In this document: one piece after another, positions 1 through 6,138 of the stretch
How positions within the stretch are numbered: position 1 is the first letter of the stretch
How the letters are laid out: each line of letters starts with the position of its first letter
NCBI GenBank assembly: GCA_030066245.1
Contig: JASJBY010000246.1
Coordinates: forward strand, 1 to 7,419
Source of the DNA: Gammaproteobacteria bacterium
GTDB taxonomy: Bacteria > Pseudomonadota > Gammaproteobacteria > JAABTG01
Direction of reading: 5' to 3'
DNA length: 7,419 nt
Program-made: the position numbers and the translations under genes
Notes under the pieces: generated by a model
What the model was told of the DNA's origin: nothing
The model's database searches: none
Seen by the model: only the letters and a program-made list of their open reading frames with translations

Positions 1-1
1 C

Positions 2-610
2 GAGGTTCCGGCGGTGCACGACAAGGCGGCGTGGTCGCTCAAGTACACGCAGAGTCTTGGAGATCCACGATTTCACACGGGCACGCCAGAGAACGACCAG
101 CGTATGCTGCGCGACCTGGTGGCCTTCTACGTCATATTCGAGGGTATTTTCTTCTACGTGGGTTTCACGCAGATCCTTTCCATGGGCAGGCGCAACAAGA
201 TGACCGGAACGGCTGAGCAGTTCCAGTACATCCTACGTGACGAGTCCATGCACATGAATTTCGGCATCGACGTGATCAACCAGATCAAAGTGGAGAATCC
301 TCATCTGTGGACGGAGCAGTTGCAGGAAGAAGCCGTGCGCATGATTCACGAAGCGGTGGAACTGGAATACCGCTATGCGGTGGATACCATGCCCCGGGGT
401 GTGCTGGGCCTGAATGCGGCCATGTTTAACGACTACCTGCGCTACATCGCCAATAGGCGGTGCATACAGGTCGGGCTGCCTCAGCAGTTTCGGGGAGTGA
501 GCAATCCGTTCCCCTGGATGAGCGAGATGATGGACCTCAAGAAGGAAAAGAACTTCTTCGAGACCCGCGTCACCGAGTACCAAACCGGCGGCACCCTGAG
601 TTGGGACTGA
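2..610 (+). CDS. nrdB: Ribonucleoside-diphosphate reductase small subunit (R2), 3' part
   Basis: This is the C-terminal 202 residues of the class I ribonucleotide reductase R2 subunit; the start lies left of the window. R2 holds the dinuclear metal/radical cofactor that lets NrdA reduce ribonucleoside diphosphates to deoxyribonucleotides in the cytoplasm. Three metal ligands are visible: the Glu of FEGIFFY (codon 140-142), and the Glu and His of RDESMHMNFG (Glu codon 242-244). The first Asp/Glu/His ligands and the usual radical-tyrosine site lie upstream and cannot be checked, so class Ia versus Ic is undecided. The C-terminus FFETRVTEYQTGGTLSWD carries a Tyr in the region used for radical transfer and NrdA docking, and resembles the Pseudomonas and chlamydial type rather than E. 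coli NrdB. The frame ends cleanly in TGA. nrdA is expected to the left. The next gene starts 105 bases downstream on the same strand and may be co-transcribed. Confidence 0.96.
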   Translation, partial: EVPAVHDKAAWSLKYTQSLGDPRFHTGTPENDQRMLRDLVAFYVIFEGIFFYVGFTQILSMGRRNKMTGTAEQFQYILRDESMHMNFGIDVINQIKVENPHLWTEQLQEEAVRMIHEAVELEYRYAVDTMPRGVLGLNAAMFNDYLRYIANRRCIQVGLPQQFRGVSNPFPWMSEMMDLKKEKNFFETRVTEYQTGGTLSWD

Positions 611-702
611 GGCTCGCTGAAGTGAAAGCACTGGCCATGTTCGAACCCAGTCGTCGGGAAGCAGCGCAATCCATCTGCGCCTCCCATCGGCGCCAACTGA
701 GC

Positions 703-707
703 GGAGA
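703..707 (+). promoter_or_regulatory. Ribosome binding site for the zinc-ribbon gene
   Basis: GGAGA lies 8 bases before the GTG at 716. An ATG at 708 is closer, but it is in another frame that stops after 11 codons. The site therefore supports the GTG start. Confidence 0.5.
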
Positions 708-715
708 ATGAAGCG

Positions 716-922
716 GTGCGATGCAAACGCTGTGATTCCATAATGCTGACAGCACATTCTGCGGAAAACCCTCAGAGCGTGCAGCGATGGTACGACTGTC
801 CCATGTGCCGCAGGCGGGAAGTGGTCTCAGAGCCGTTGAACACCGGTGCGGGGGTGTGGCTGGACTCGCCACAGCACGCGCCAGGACAACAGTTCGTGCG
901 CTTCACGCCTCGGCTGCATTGA
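716..922 (+). CDS. Small zinc-ribbon protein, 68 aa
   Basis: This is an unnamed small protein with two CxxC knuckles: Cys3/Cys6 (MRCKRC) and Cys28/Cys31 (YDCPMC). The arrangement C-x2-C-x21-C-x2-C is that of a zinc ribbon, which would bind one zinc and often contacts nucleic acid or protein. An Arg-rich patch (RRR, residues 32-34) follows the second knuckle. The C-terminal half (about residues 40-68) has no motif I recognise. The GTG start is preceded by GGAGA at 8-base spacing. It lies 105 bases after nrdB on the same strand. The N-terminal spacing is close to that of the NrdR repressor ribbon (Cys 3, 6, 31, 34), but the NrdR ATP-cone domain is absent. It also loosely recalls phage Ogr/Delta activators, whose second knuckle is wider. 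Function is unknown. The cysteine pattern is the main reason to believe the frame is coding. Confidence 0.62.
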   Translation: MRCKRCDSIMLTAHSAENPQSVQRWYDCPMCRRREVVSEPLNTGAGVWLDSPQHAPGQQFVRFTPRLH

Positions 923-1243
923 CGGCGCGTCGCGAGACGCAAGCCGCTCCCAGCCAGACGGATAGGCGGGTATGGTTATAGGGCAAGGGGGTGAACGGGT
1001 TGCGTTCATCAGCCGACAGGCACGGAGGCCAGCTTTCCAGAGGGAACGGGCGGCAGCGAGAAGTAAGGATTTTGAGGCAACAGGGATATAAGGCTCTCCT
1101 CGTGCGTCAGGCGCTAAGCTACCCCCTCTGCAAGGAGGGGGATTTTTTTTCTCCGGACATGCTTGACTCGGACGGCGTGAGCCCCAGCGGAGGACAACTG
1201 CCCGGCCGGCCTCTGGGAGGCTGAGGTGGAGGACAAGCTCGGC
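923..1243 (+). other. Intergenic gap with terminator; possible small RNA
   Basis: I see no convincing protein gene here on either strand; the open frames present look like GC-rich noise. Two hairpins with GNRA loops can be drawn. One is at 927-940 (GCGTC, loop GCGA, GACGC), directly after the zinc-ribbon stop and without a T-tract. The other is the intrinsic terminator at 1122-1150. A TATAAG box at 1087-1092 has no good -35 partner. The roughly 200 bases before the terminator could be the 3' UTR of the nrdB/zinc-ribbon transcript or a separate small RNA; the sequence does not decide. Confidence 0.4.
1122..1150 (+). terminator. Rho-independent terminator
   Basis: CCCCCTCT (1122-1129) pairs with GGAGGGGG (1134-1141) through a GCAA tetraloop, closed by a U-G wobble. 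An A and eight consecutive T follow. It is a strong plus-strand terminator that should end the transcript arriving from nrdB and the zinc-ribbon gene. It insulates the Nudix gene, whose ATG lies 93 bases further on. Confidence 0.9.
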
Positions 1244-1690
1244 ATGAGAACACGTTCCGGCGCCTGGCTGATTATCTGTTGTCGGAAGGATAACTCGCTG
1301 CTGCTGGCCAAACGGTCCAAGCGTGTGCGCAGGCCGAACGTCTGGAATTTCTTCGGCGGCTGCCTCGACCAAGGTGAATCGCCCGAAGAGGCCGTGCTTC
1401 GCGAGCTGTGGGAAGAAGCGCGTATTCGACTGCGCGGTTGCGACGTCATGAAACTCGGCCGCCGGCGGCTACACGAGCCGAGCCGTCGGTACACTATCCG
1501 AGAGCTCCACTACTACATCTTTCTGACGGACAAGAAACCCCGCCCCCGTCTGAACCGGGAGCACTCCGACTACGCCTGGTTCACGCCGGAGCAGTTCCCG
1601 CAAAAACTCAACCGTCCGACCGAACTTGCCGTTAACCTCGGCATCGTGCAGCAGTCTGTCGCTTTCGCCCGCCGCCACCTGGGACGCTAG
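1244..1690 (+). CDS. Nudix hydrolase, 148 aa
   Basis: This is a cytoplasmic Nudix-fold pyrophosphohydrolase, expected to cut a nucleoside diphosphate linked to some group X. The Nudix box is at about residues 39-61: Gly39, Glu45, then RELWEEARI with Arg53, Glu54, Glu57 and Glu58 providing the Mg2+ ligands. The consensus is GX5EX7REUXEEXGU, and here the second-to-last Gly is Arg60. The length is typical of a single-domain Nudix enzyme. Nothing outside the box identifies the substrate. The preceding SGAWLIICCR strand and the NVWNFFGG segment before the box fit the fold. Two starts are possible. ATG 1244 has GGAGGA at 1228-1233, about 10 bases upstream. GTG 1226 is in frame, adds six residues and has GGGAGG five bases upstream. 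I prefer the ATG because the six extra residues (MEDKLG) are not part of the fold. The gene lies after the terminator, so it needs its own promoter, which I could not identify. Confidence 0.9.
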   Translation: MRTRSGAWLIICCRKDNSLLLAKRSKRVRRPNVWNFFGGCLDQGESPEEAVLRELWEEARIRLRGCDVMKLGRRRLHEPSRRYTIRELHYYIFLTDKKPRPRLNREHSDYAWFTPEQFPQKLNRPTELAVNLGIVQQSVAFARRHLGR

Positions 1691-1755
1691 CTGGCGCTGC
1701 CCAAGGGGTAGCCGAGAGCACCCGGGAGGCTCAGACGGCGCAGTGAATACACCTG

Positions 1756-1768
1756 ATTCGACTCGAAT
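1756..1768. repeat. Perfect 13-base palindrome ATTCGA-C-TCGAAT
   Basis: ATTCGA and TCGAAT form an exact inverted repeat around one central C, in the gap between the Nudix and lipoprotein genes. With almost no loop, it is better suited to binding a dimeric protein than to forming an RNA hairpin. Its role as an operator is inferred only. Confidence 0.35.
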
Positions 1769-1783
1769 GTGGTAGGCTGCACG

Positions 1784-1795
1784 GCTTCCGGAAGC
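1784..1795. repeat. Perfect 12-base palindrome GCTTCCGGAAGC
   Basis: This exact self-complementary 12-mer lies 15 bases after the palindrome at 1756-1768 and about 50 bases before the lipoprotein start. The two palindromes have different sequences, so they are not two copies of one site. A regulatory role is possible but unproven. Confidence 0.3.
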
Positions 1796-1844
1796 AAGAC
1801 ATGACGGCGACTCTCAGGGAACCGCGGGCTAGGAGACCTTCACC

Positions 1845-2312
1845 GTGAAAAGACTGACACTGATACTTGCGCTGATCGCCCTGTCGTTGACCTTCGGCGG
1901 CGGCTGCTCGAGGATGAAGGACGCCATCCAGGACGACAAGCGCTCCATGCGCTACGACGACACCATCAAGGCCTATATGGCCGCGGTGCGCTGGGGATAC
2001 TACGACGTGGCGGAAGGCTTCATCCGACACCGTGACGAAAACGTTGCTAACTTGAAGCCGGCCTCGCTTCCGGACTACGACTTTCTGGACCGTGTTCGGG
2101 TCAGCCAGTACCTGCTGCGGAGCCAGCGACCGACCGGCGATCCGGACGAAATGGAGGTGGTGGTCAGCTGGAGCTTCTACCATACGGACTACGGCACCGT
2201 AAGCACCATCATCGACCAGCAGTTGTGGTGGTACCAGGAAGACGAGAACAGCTGGTATCTCGACGGCGCCCTGCCCGACTTCAAGGGGGCGCTGCTGAGC
2301 AAAGCAGACTGA
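1845..2312 (+). CDS. Putative lipoprotein of unknown function, 155 aa
   Basis: The N-terminus is an export signal: MKR, a hydrophobic stretch LTLILALIALSLTF, then GGGC with Cys21 as the likely lipidated residue. The lipobox is imperfect because Gly is at -3 where Leu is usual, so lipidation is probable rather than certain. The mature part (about 134 residues) is acidic and rich in aromatics, with RYDDTIKAYMAAVRWGYYD near its start. A later part looks like beta strands (EVVVSWSFYHTDYGTVST and QQLWWYQEDENSWYLDG). This resembles small single-domain envelope lipoproteins, and an NTF2-like fold is conceivable, but I do not recognise a named family. The start is GTG with AGGAGA at 1831-1836, 8 bases upstream. 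No in-frame ATG fits the signal peptide better. Two perfect palindromes precede it. It ends 116 bases before the CBS gene. Confidence 0.85.
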   Translation: MKRLTLILALIALSLTFGGGCSRMKDAIQDDKRSMRYDDTIKAYMAAVRWGYYDVAEGFIRHRDENVANLKPASLPDYDFLDRVRVSQYLLRSQRPTGDPDEMEVVVSWSFYHTDYGTVSTIIDQQLWWYQEDENSWYLDGALPDFKGALLSKAD

Positions 2313-2319
2313 CCAGACC

Positions 2320-2348
2320 TTGACTTCATATCGGCCTGAGCCCATTCT
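2320..2348 (+). promoter_or_regulatory. Weak sigma70-like promoter candidate before the CBS gene
   Basis: TTGACT (2320-2325, five of six matches to TTGACA) is followed by a 17-base spacer and CATTCT (2343-2348, three of six matches to TATAAT). It starts just after the lipoprotein stop and would give a leader of roughly 75 bases for the CBS gene. That leader holds a small hairpin (2360-2378; CGGACT/AGTCCG, loop GAAGGGT). The -10 box is poor, so this is tentative. Confidence 0.3.
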
Positions 2349-2428
2349 CATGTTCCCGGCGGACTGAAGGGTAGTCCGGTGAAGTTGTTTACAGTGACGC
2401 GATCGGCAGGCAGGGTGCACGACAGACC

Positions 2429-2866
2429 ATGAAGCACATGCCACTGATCAAGTCGGTAATGACGCCATTTCCGTACAGTATCGAGACTGAGCGTCCTCTC
2501 AGCGATGCGCGTGCGATGATGAACCGGCATAGCGTGAACCATCTGCCGGTCATGCAGGACAGCCGGCTGATTGGTGTCATTTCGGATAGAGAGGTCAGCG
2601 TCGGCGCTAACCGCGGCCCGGATGACGACCCGCCTGGGGACGAGCCGCGCGTTCGGGACGTCTGCGATGCCCGGGCTTATGTGGTGGCTCTCAATACCCC
2701 GCTCGACCAGGTGCTGTTGCACATGGCTCGCACCCACACCGGGGCGGCACTGGTGACCAAGGAGGACCGGCTGGTTGGCATTTTCACCATGACAGACGCC
2801 TGCCGGTCTTACGGCGAGCTGTTACGGTCCATGTTTTCCCCGAACGGCGGCAACGACGCCGCCTAG
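2429..2866 (+). CDS. Two-CBS-domain protein, 145 aa
   Basis: This small cytoplasmic protein is made of two CBS repeats and nothing else. The first spans about residues 5-58 (VMTPFPYSIETE at the start, VNHLPVMQDSRLIGVISDRE at the end). The second spans about 76-128 (VRDVCDARAYVVALNTPL to AALVTKEDRLVGIFTMTDA). A CBS pair forms a Bateman module, which usually binds adenosine ligands such as AMP, ATP or SAM and regulates a partner; no catalytic domain is present. The loop between the repeats (about 60-72) is rich in Asp and Pro. The start at ATG 2429 has no clear Shine-Dalgarno sequence. ATG 2438 is an in-frame alternative that loses three residues. A weak promoter candidate lies at 2320-2348. 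The gene converges with the acyl-ligase fusion, with 55 bases between stops. The partner protein cannot be inferred from the neighbours. Confidence 0.92.
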   Translation: MKHMPLIKSVMTPFPYSIETERPLSDARAMMNRHSVNHLPVMQDSRLIGVISDREVSVGANRGPDDDPPGDEPRVRDVCDARAYVVALNTPLDQVLLHMARTHTGAALVTKEDRLVGIFTMTDACRSYGELLRSMFSPNGGNDAA

Positions 2867-2921
2867 TCCTCACGGCAAGGCCCGGCCCTCACGCCAGGCC
2901 GTCTCCCCTCACACCGCTGGG

Positions 2922-5813
2922 CTAATTGTCTGTGGCTAGGCTCGGCCTGTCCTCCGTGGCCAAATCCGGCTCGCCGCAGTGTCTCTGGATGTGTTCACGG
3001 GCCGCGTTTCGCAGCTGAACTGCCGCAGGCCATATCTCGCTACCCGCTTCTGCAAGGATCGGCTTACCGACCGTGACTCTCACGGAACCGCGCCGCGGCC
3101 ACCAGCTGCCCGCACGCAGAATGGAGCGTGTGCCTGTGACAGCCACGGGCAGCACGGCCAAATTCGCCTGCACCGCAGTCAGAAAGGCACCCATCCGGAA
3201 CGGGAGCAGCCCGGGCATACGGGAGAAAGTACCCTCCGGGAAGAACAGCAGCGAGCTCCCCGCCCGGGCAGCCATGGCGATGCGGTCCGCGTCCGCTACG
3301 CTCTGCTGCTTGTCCAGACGATCGACGAACTCGGTGCCCATACGGCGCAGGGCCAGACCGACCAGCGGCTGCCGGGCCAGCTCCCGCTTGGCCACAAACC
3401 TGAACCTCAAGGGCAAGGCGGCAACGAGCACGTAGCCGTCCAGATAGCTCGCGTGGTTGGCCACCAGGACACAGCTTCCGTCCCGGGGCAGGTGTTCGAG
3501 ACCGGACACCACCGTGCGTGTTGCCGTTGCCCTGACCAGCAGGCGCGCCCCTGTGCGCAAAGCGGCCCAGCGCCATGGAGCTCGTGGCACAACCAGCAGG
3601 GCCACCGCTGAAATCAGCGACAGCATGCCGAACACGACCCATGCGTAACCGGCGTAGCCGGCGCCGGCAGCAGCCCTCAGGCCGCGTCGCAGGGCCGGCC
3701 CCAGGGAGCCAGCCAGCAACCGCGCCACCTGCCACCAGACCGCCCGCCCGCCGCGCCCGACGCGACCCTGCTCGTACAGTTCCCGGCTTGCCGCGCGCCG
3801 AAGCTTGCCGCTGGAGGTCTTCAACACGGTACCCGGCGGAGCCAAAACCACCTCGTCGGGCGGCATCCCTATTAAGTCGCTGGTCAGCCGCATCACTGCC
3901 GAGCGCAAGCCGTCTCGCTGATCCGTATCCTTTTCCCGGGTCTCCGCCATGACCACCAGGCGCTCGGTGCCGCTGGCTGCTTCGCTGCTGCCGAAGGCCA
4001 CGACCCGACCTCTTCGGATCCCGACCAGCTCACCCACGGCCTCCTCCAGCTCCTGGGGGTAGACGTTGCGGCCGGCCCGGATAATCACATCCTTGTCCCG
4101 GCCGGTGATGTAGACATCGCCATCGGCCATGTAGGCCCGGTCTCCGCTCTCGAGCCAGTCACCCTGAAACAGACGTCGGGTGGCCTCCGGATTGCGGTAG
4201 TAGCCGCTGGTCGCGGATGGCCCTTTGAACTGCAGCCGCCCTTCCTGGCGCTCAGGGAGCTCGGCACCGGCGGCGTCCACTATGCGGATCTCATGTCCCG
4301 GAAGCGGTCTTCCGCTGGCGACGAAGCGGAGCACCCCGGAGGATCCTGCACGGGCTGGCCGGGCCTGACCTGCCCTGGTGAACGGCTCCCGTGCAATAGT
4401 GTCAACCAGCGGTCCACGCCCGAGCGGAGGGAAAGCGAGGCCGACGGAACACTCCGCGAGACCGTAGACCGGATACATGTGGCTCGGGTCGAAGCCCCAG
4501 CGTGCGAATCGCTCACCAAAGCGTGTCACCGTGTCCGGACTGACCGCCTCCGCCCCGTTGAAGGCTATCCGCCAGGAGCTCAAATCCAGCCCCTCCAGCT
4601 CATCATCCGCGATGCGACTCAGACAGAGCTCGTAAGCAAAATTGGGCGCCGCGGACAACGTCCCCCGGTGCTGGTGAATGGCCCAGAACCAGCGGCGTGG
4701 CCGCGCCAGAAAAGCCAGCGGCGACATCACTACAAGCAGCACGGCGTGGTATAGGCTGCCCAGCCATGCCCCGATCAGCCCCATGTCATGGTAAAGCGGC
4801 AACCAGCTCACGAAGACGTCCCGCGCCGCAGCCCTGATGGCCTGGCCATCGGCTCGAATGTTGGCGAGCAGATTCGCGTGGGTCAGAACCACGCCCTTCG
4901 GATTTCCAGTGCTGCCGGAGGTGTACTGCAGGAACGCAATGTCCTCGGCGCGCAGCACCGCTGCCTGAAAGGCGCCGCCCGAGCTCATCAGATCCTCGAC
5001 TGTGACGATATGACGCAAACTCTCCACCTGTGAGCGCAGCAGGTGCGCTACCGGCTTCGCTTCGGGCACCGTGATGAGCATGGCCGCCAGGCAATTGGCG
5101 AGGACGCCACGCTCTCGCCGCAGATGTTCCTCGAGTTGAGCTGGTCGCGCAGGGGGGTAGATCGGCACCGGAATGCCGCCGCCCAGCAAGATGCCGTAGA
5201 AGCTCCGGAAGTAGTCCGCGCCGGTTGGCAGCATGATGGCCACTGCCTCACCCGGGAGCAGCCCCCTTGCCTGTAAGCCCGCGGCCACGGATCCGGCCTG
5301 CTCTCGAAGCTGGCCGTAGCTCAGCGTCTGTCCGTTCCCTTCATCCTCGTAGATACGGATGTGTGGCCGATCCGGATGAGCGCGCACATGCCAATCAAGC
5401 ACGTCCACCAAAGTCTGCGCCTGGTGCGGCACCTCGGCGGTCTGCTCCGAAACCGCCGCCAGCAGCAACGCTTCCCGGGACGGGGACGGGCCCGCTCTCG
5501 CCTGGCGCAGCGCCACGACCAAATCGCGCGGAGTCTCAGCGTTGGCAAAGCGCTGCTCGGGTACGGTCACGCCGAAGGCCCGTTCAACCCGCGTAAGCAG
5601 CTCGACGCGCGCCAGACTGTCGATCCCCAGGTCCTTTTCCAAGGCACTGTCGAGCGTAGCCCGTTCGGCGATGGCTTGGCCCGGGTGCAGCTCTACAGTC
5701 AGCTCGCGCACCAGTTGCAGCAGCGCGGCGGCCTGGTCATTGCCGGTTTCTAACATGGCCCGTACGCGTTCCTCCGTCTCATTCAAGCCCAGCATAGCGT
5801 GAACACGACTCAC
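2922..5813 (-). CDS. ACP - fatty acyl-AMP ligase - PlsC acyltransferase fusion, 963 aa
   Basis: This is a multidomain lipid enzyme. Residues about 30-105 are an acyl carrier protein with LGIDSL and Ser66 as the phosphopantetheine site. Residues about 135-680 are an adenylating ligase: YTSGSTGNPKG (297-307), LPLYHDMGLIG, APNFAYELC, YGLAECSVG (450-458), SGDRAY, GRDKD (571-575) and catalytic Lys670 in SSGK. The YHDMGLIG and PNFAYELC motifs favour the fatty acyl-AMP ligase type, which loads carrier proteins rather than CoA. Residues about 717-742 form a membrane segment. Residues about 765-945 are a PlsC acyltransferase with NHASYLD (His787, Asp792), EFVDR, FPEGTFS (858-864) and PVAVTG. Inferred action: a free fatty acid is activated, loaded in cis on Ser66, then moved to a lysophospholipid or other acceptor at the inner membrane. 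E. coli Aas has the acyltransferase first and no fused ACP. The GTG at 5813 follows a stop closely and its AGGGA abuts it; ATG 5795 (957 aa) is a fair alternative. Confidence 0.95.
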   Translation of the reverse strand: MSRVHAMLGLNETEERVRAMLETGNDQAAALLQLVRELTVELHPGQAIAERATLDSALEKDLGIDSLARVELLTRVERAFGVTVPEQRFANAETPRDLVVALRQARAGPSPSREALLLAAVSEQTAEVPHQAQTLVDVLDWHVRAHPDRPHIRIYEDEGNGQTLSYGQLREQAGSVAAGLQARGLLPGEAVAIMLPTGADYFRSFYGILLGGGIPVPIYPPARPAQLEEHLRRERGVLANCLAAMLITVPEAKPVAHLLRSQVESLRHIVTVEDLMSSGGAFQAAVLRAEDIAFLQYTSGSTGNPKGVVLTHANLLANIRADGQAIRAAARDVFVSWLPLYHDMGLIGAWLGSLYHAVLLVVMSPLAFLARPRRWFWAIHQHRGTLSAAPNFAYELCLSRIADDELEGLDLSSWRIAFNGAEAVSPDTVTRFGERFARWGFDPSHMYPVYGLAECSVGLAFPPLGRGPLVDTIAREPFTRAGQARPARAGSSGVLRFVASGRPLPGHEIRIVDAAGAELPERQEGRLQFKGPSATSGYYRNPEATRRLFQGDWLESGDRAYMADGDVYITGRDKDVIIRAGRNVYPQELEEAVGELVGIRRGRVVAFGSSEAASGTERLVVMAETREKDTDQRDGLRSAVMRLTSDLIGMPPDEVVLAPPGTVLKTSSGKLRRAASRELYEQGRVGRGGRAVWWQVARLLAGSLGPALRRGLRAAAGAGYAGYAWVVFGMLSLISAVALLVVPRAPWRWAALRTGARLLVRATATRTVVSGLEHLPRDGSCVLVANHASYLDGYVLVAALPLRFRFVAKRELARQPLVGLALRRMGTEFVDRLDKQQSVADADRIAMAARAGSSLLFFPEGTFSRMPGLLPFRMGAFLTAVQANLAVLPVAVTGTRSILRAGSWWPRRGSVRVTVGKPILAEAGSEIWPAAVQLRNAAREHIQRHCGEPDLATEDRPSLATDN

Positions 5814-6138
5814 TCCCTACTTCTTTGCTGCCGTTGGCGCTCGACTAGTGCCAGAACCGGGCGATGCGGCAGGCGCTTTCGACCGCCCAGCTACGGCATC
5901 AGCCCCGTTTCGCAAAGTATGTAGGGCAGCAGACGCCGCGCCGTCATGCGTTGCAGAATTCACCCACCGCGGCCGCCATGCTCACAGACAGTCTCGGAAC
6001 ATCCGCCGGGTCGCGGCCCTGTGCCATACTTGAGCTTTGGCGGGGCAGCACGAGGGTCGGTTTCATCACCAGTCCGCCCTGATACCCGACAAGTCCCAGT
6101 GGCTTTTCAGAGGATCGGGTTTCGGAGCACAGCGAAGC
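5814..6138. other. Divergent intergenic region
   Basis: About 325 bases lie between the minus-strand acyl-ligase fusion and the plus-strand transporter, so promoters for both must be here or nearby. I found no convincing -35/-10 pair in either direction. Plus-strand open frames run through it, but their translations look like noise (Arg- and Pro-rich, no domain). The notable structure is an inverted repeat in the last part, listed separately. Confidence 0.5.
6084..6120 (+). repeat. Nested inverted repeat in the transporter leader
   Basis: ACCCGA (6084-6089) pairs with TCGGGT (6115-6120). Inside it, AAGTC (6091-6095) pairs with GGCTT (6101-6105), with one G-U pair and a five-base loop. The outer stem ends three bases before the GGAG (6124-6127) that precedes ATG 6139. 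It could be a leader hairpin affecting translation, or chance in GC-rich DNA. Confidence 0.25.

Noticed and set aside
233..757. Minus-strand open frame of 174 aa
   Set aside because: It is antisense to nrdB, whose metal-ligand motifs fix the coding strand. No motif in the antisense product.
927..990. GACGCAAGCC resembling the core of a cyclic-di-GMP-I (GEMM) riboswitch
   Set aside because: The conserved GGCAAACC segment that should come before it is missing, the GACGC is already used in a short hairpin, and no suitable downstream gene follows. The likeness is probably chance.
827..1372. Minus-strand open frame of 181 aa
   Set aside because: It crosses the terminator hairpin and lies antisense to the start of the Nudix gene and the end of the zinc-ribbon gene. 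The composition looks like GC-rich noise.
1731..2444. Minus-strand open frame of 237 aa
   Set aside because: It lies antisense to the whole lipoprotein gene, which has a signal peptide and a good ribosome site. The antisense protein shows no recognisable motif.
2867..2921. Possible bidirectional terminator between the converging CBS and acyl-ligase genes
   Set aside because: GC-rich inverted repeats exist (for example ACGGC 2872-2876 with GCCGT 2898-2902), but the stem is poor and no T-tract follows on either strand.
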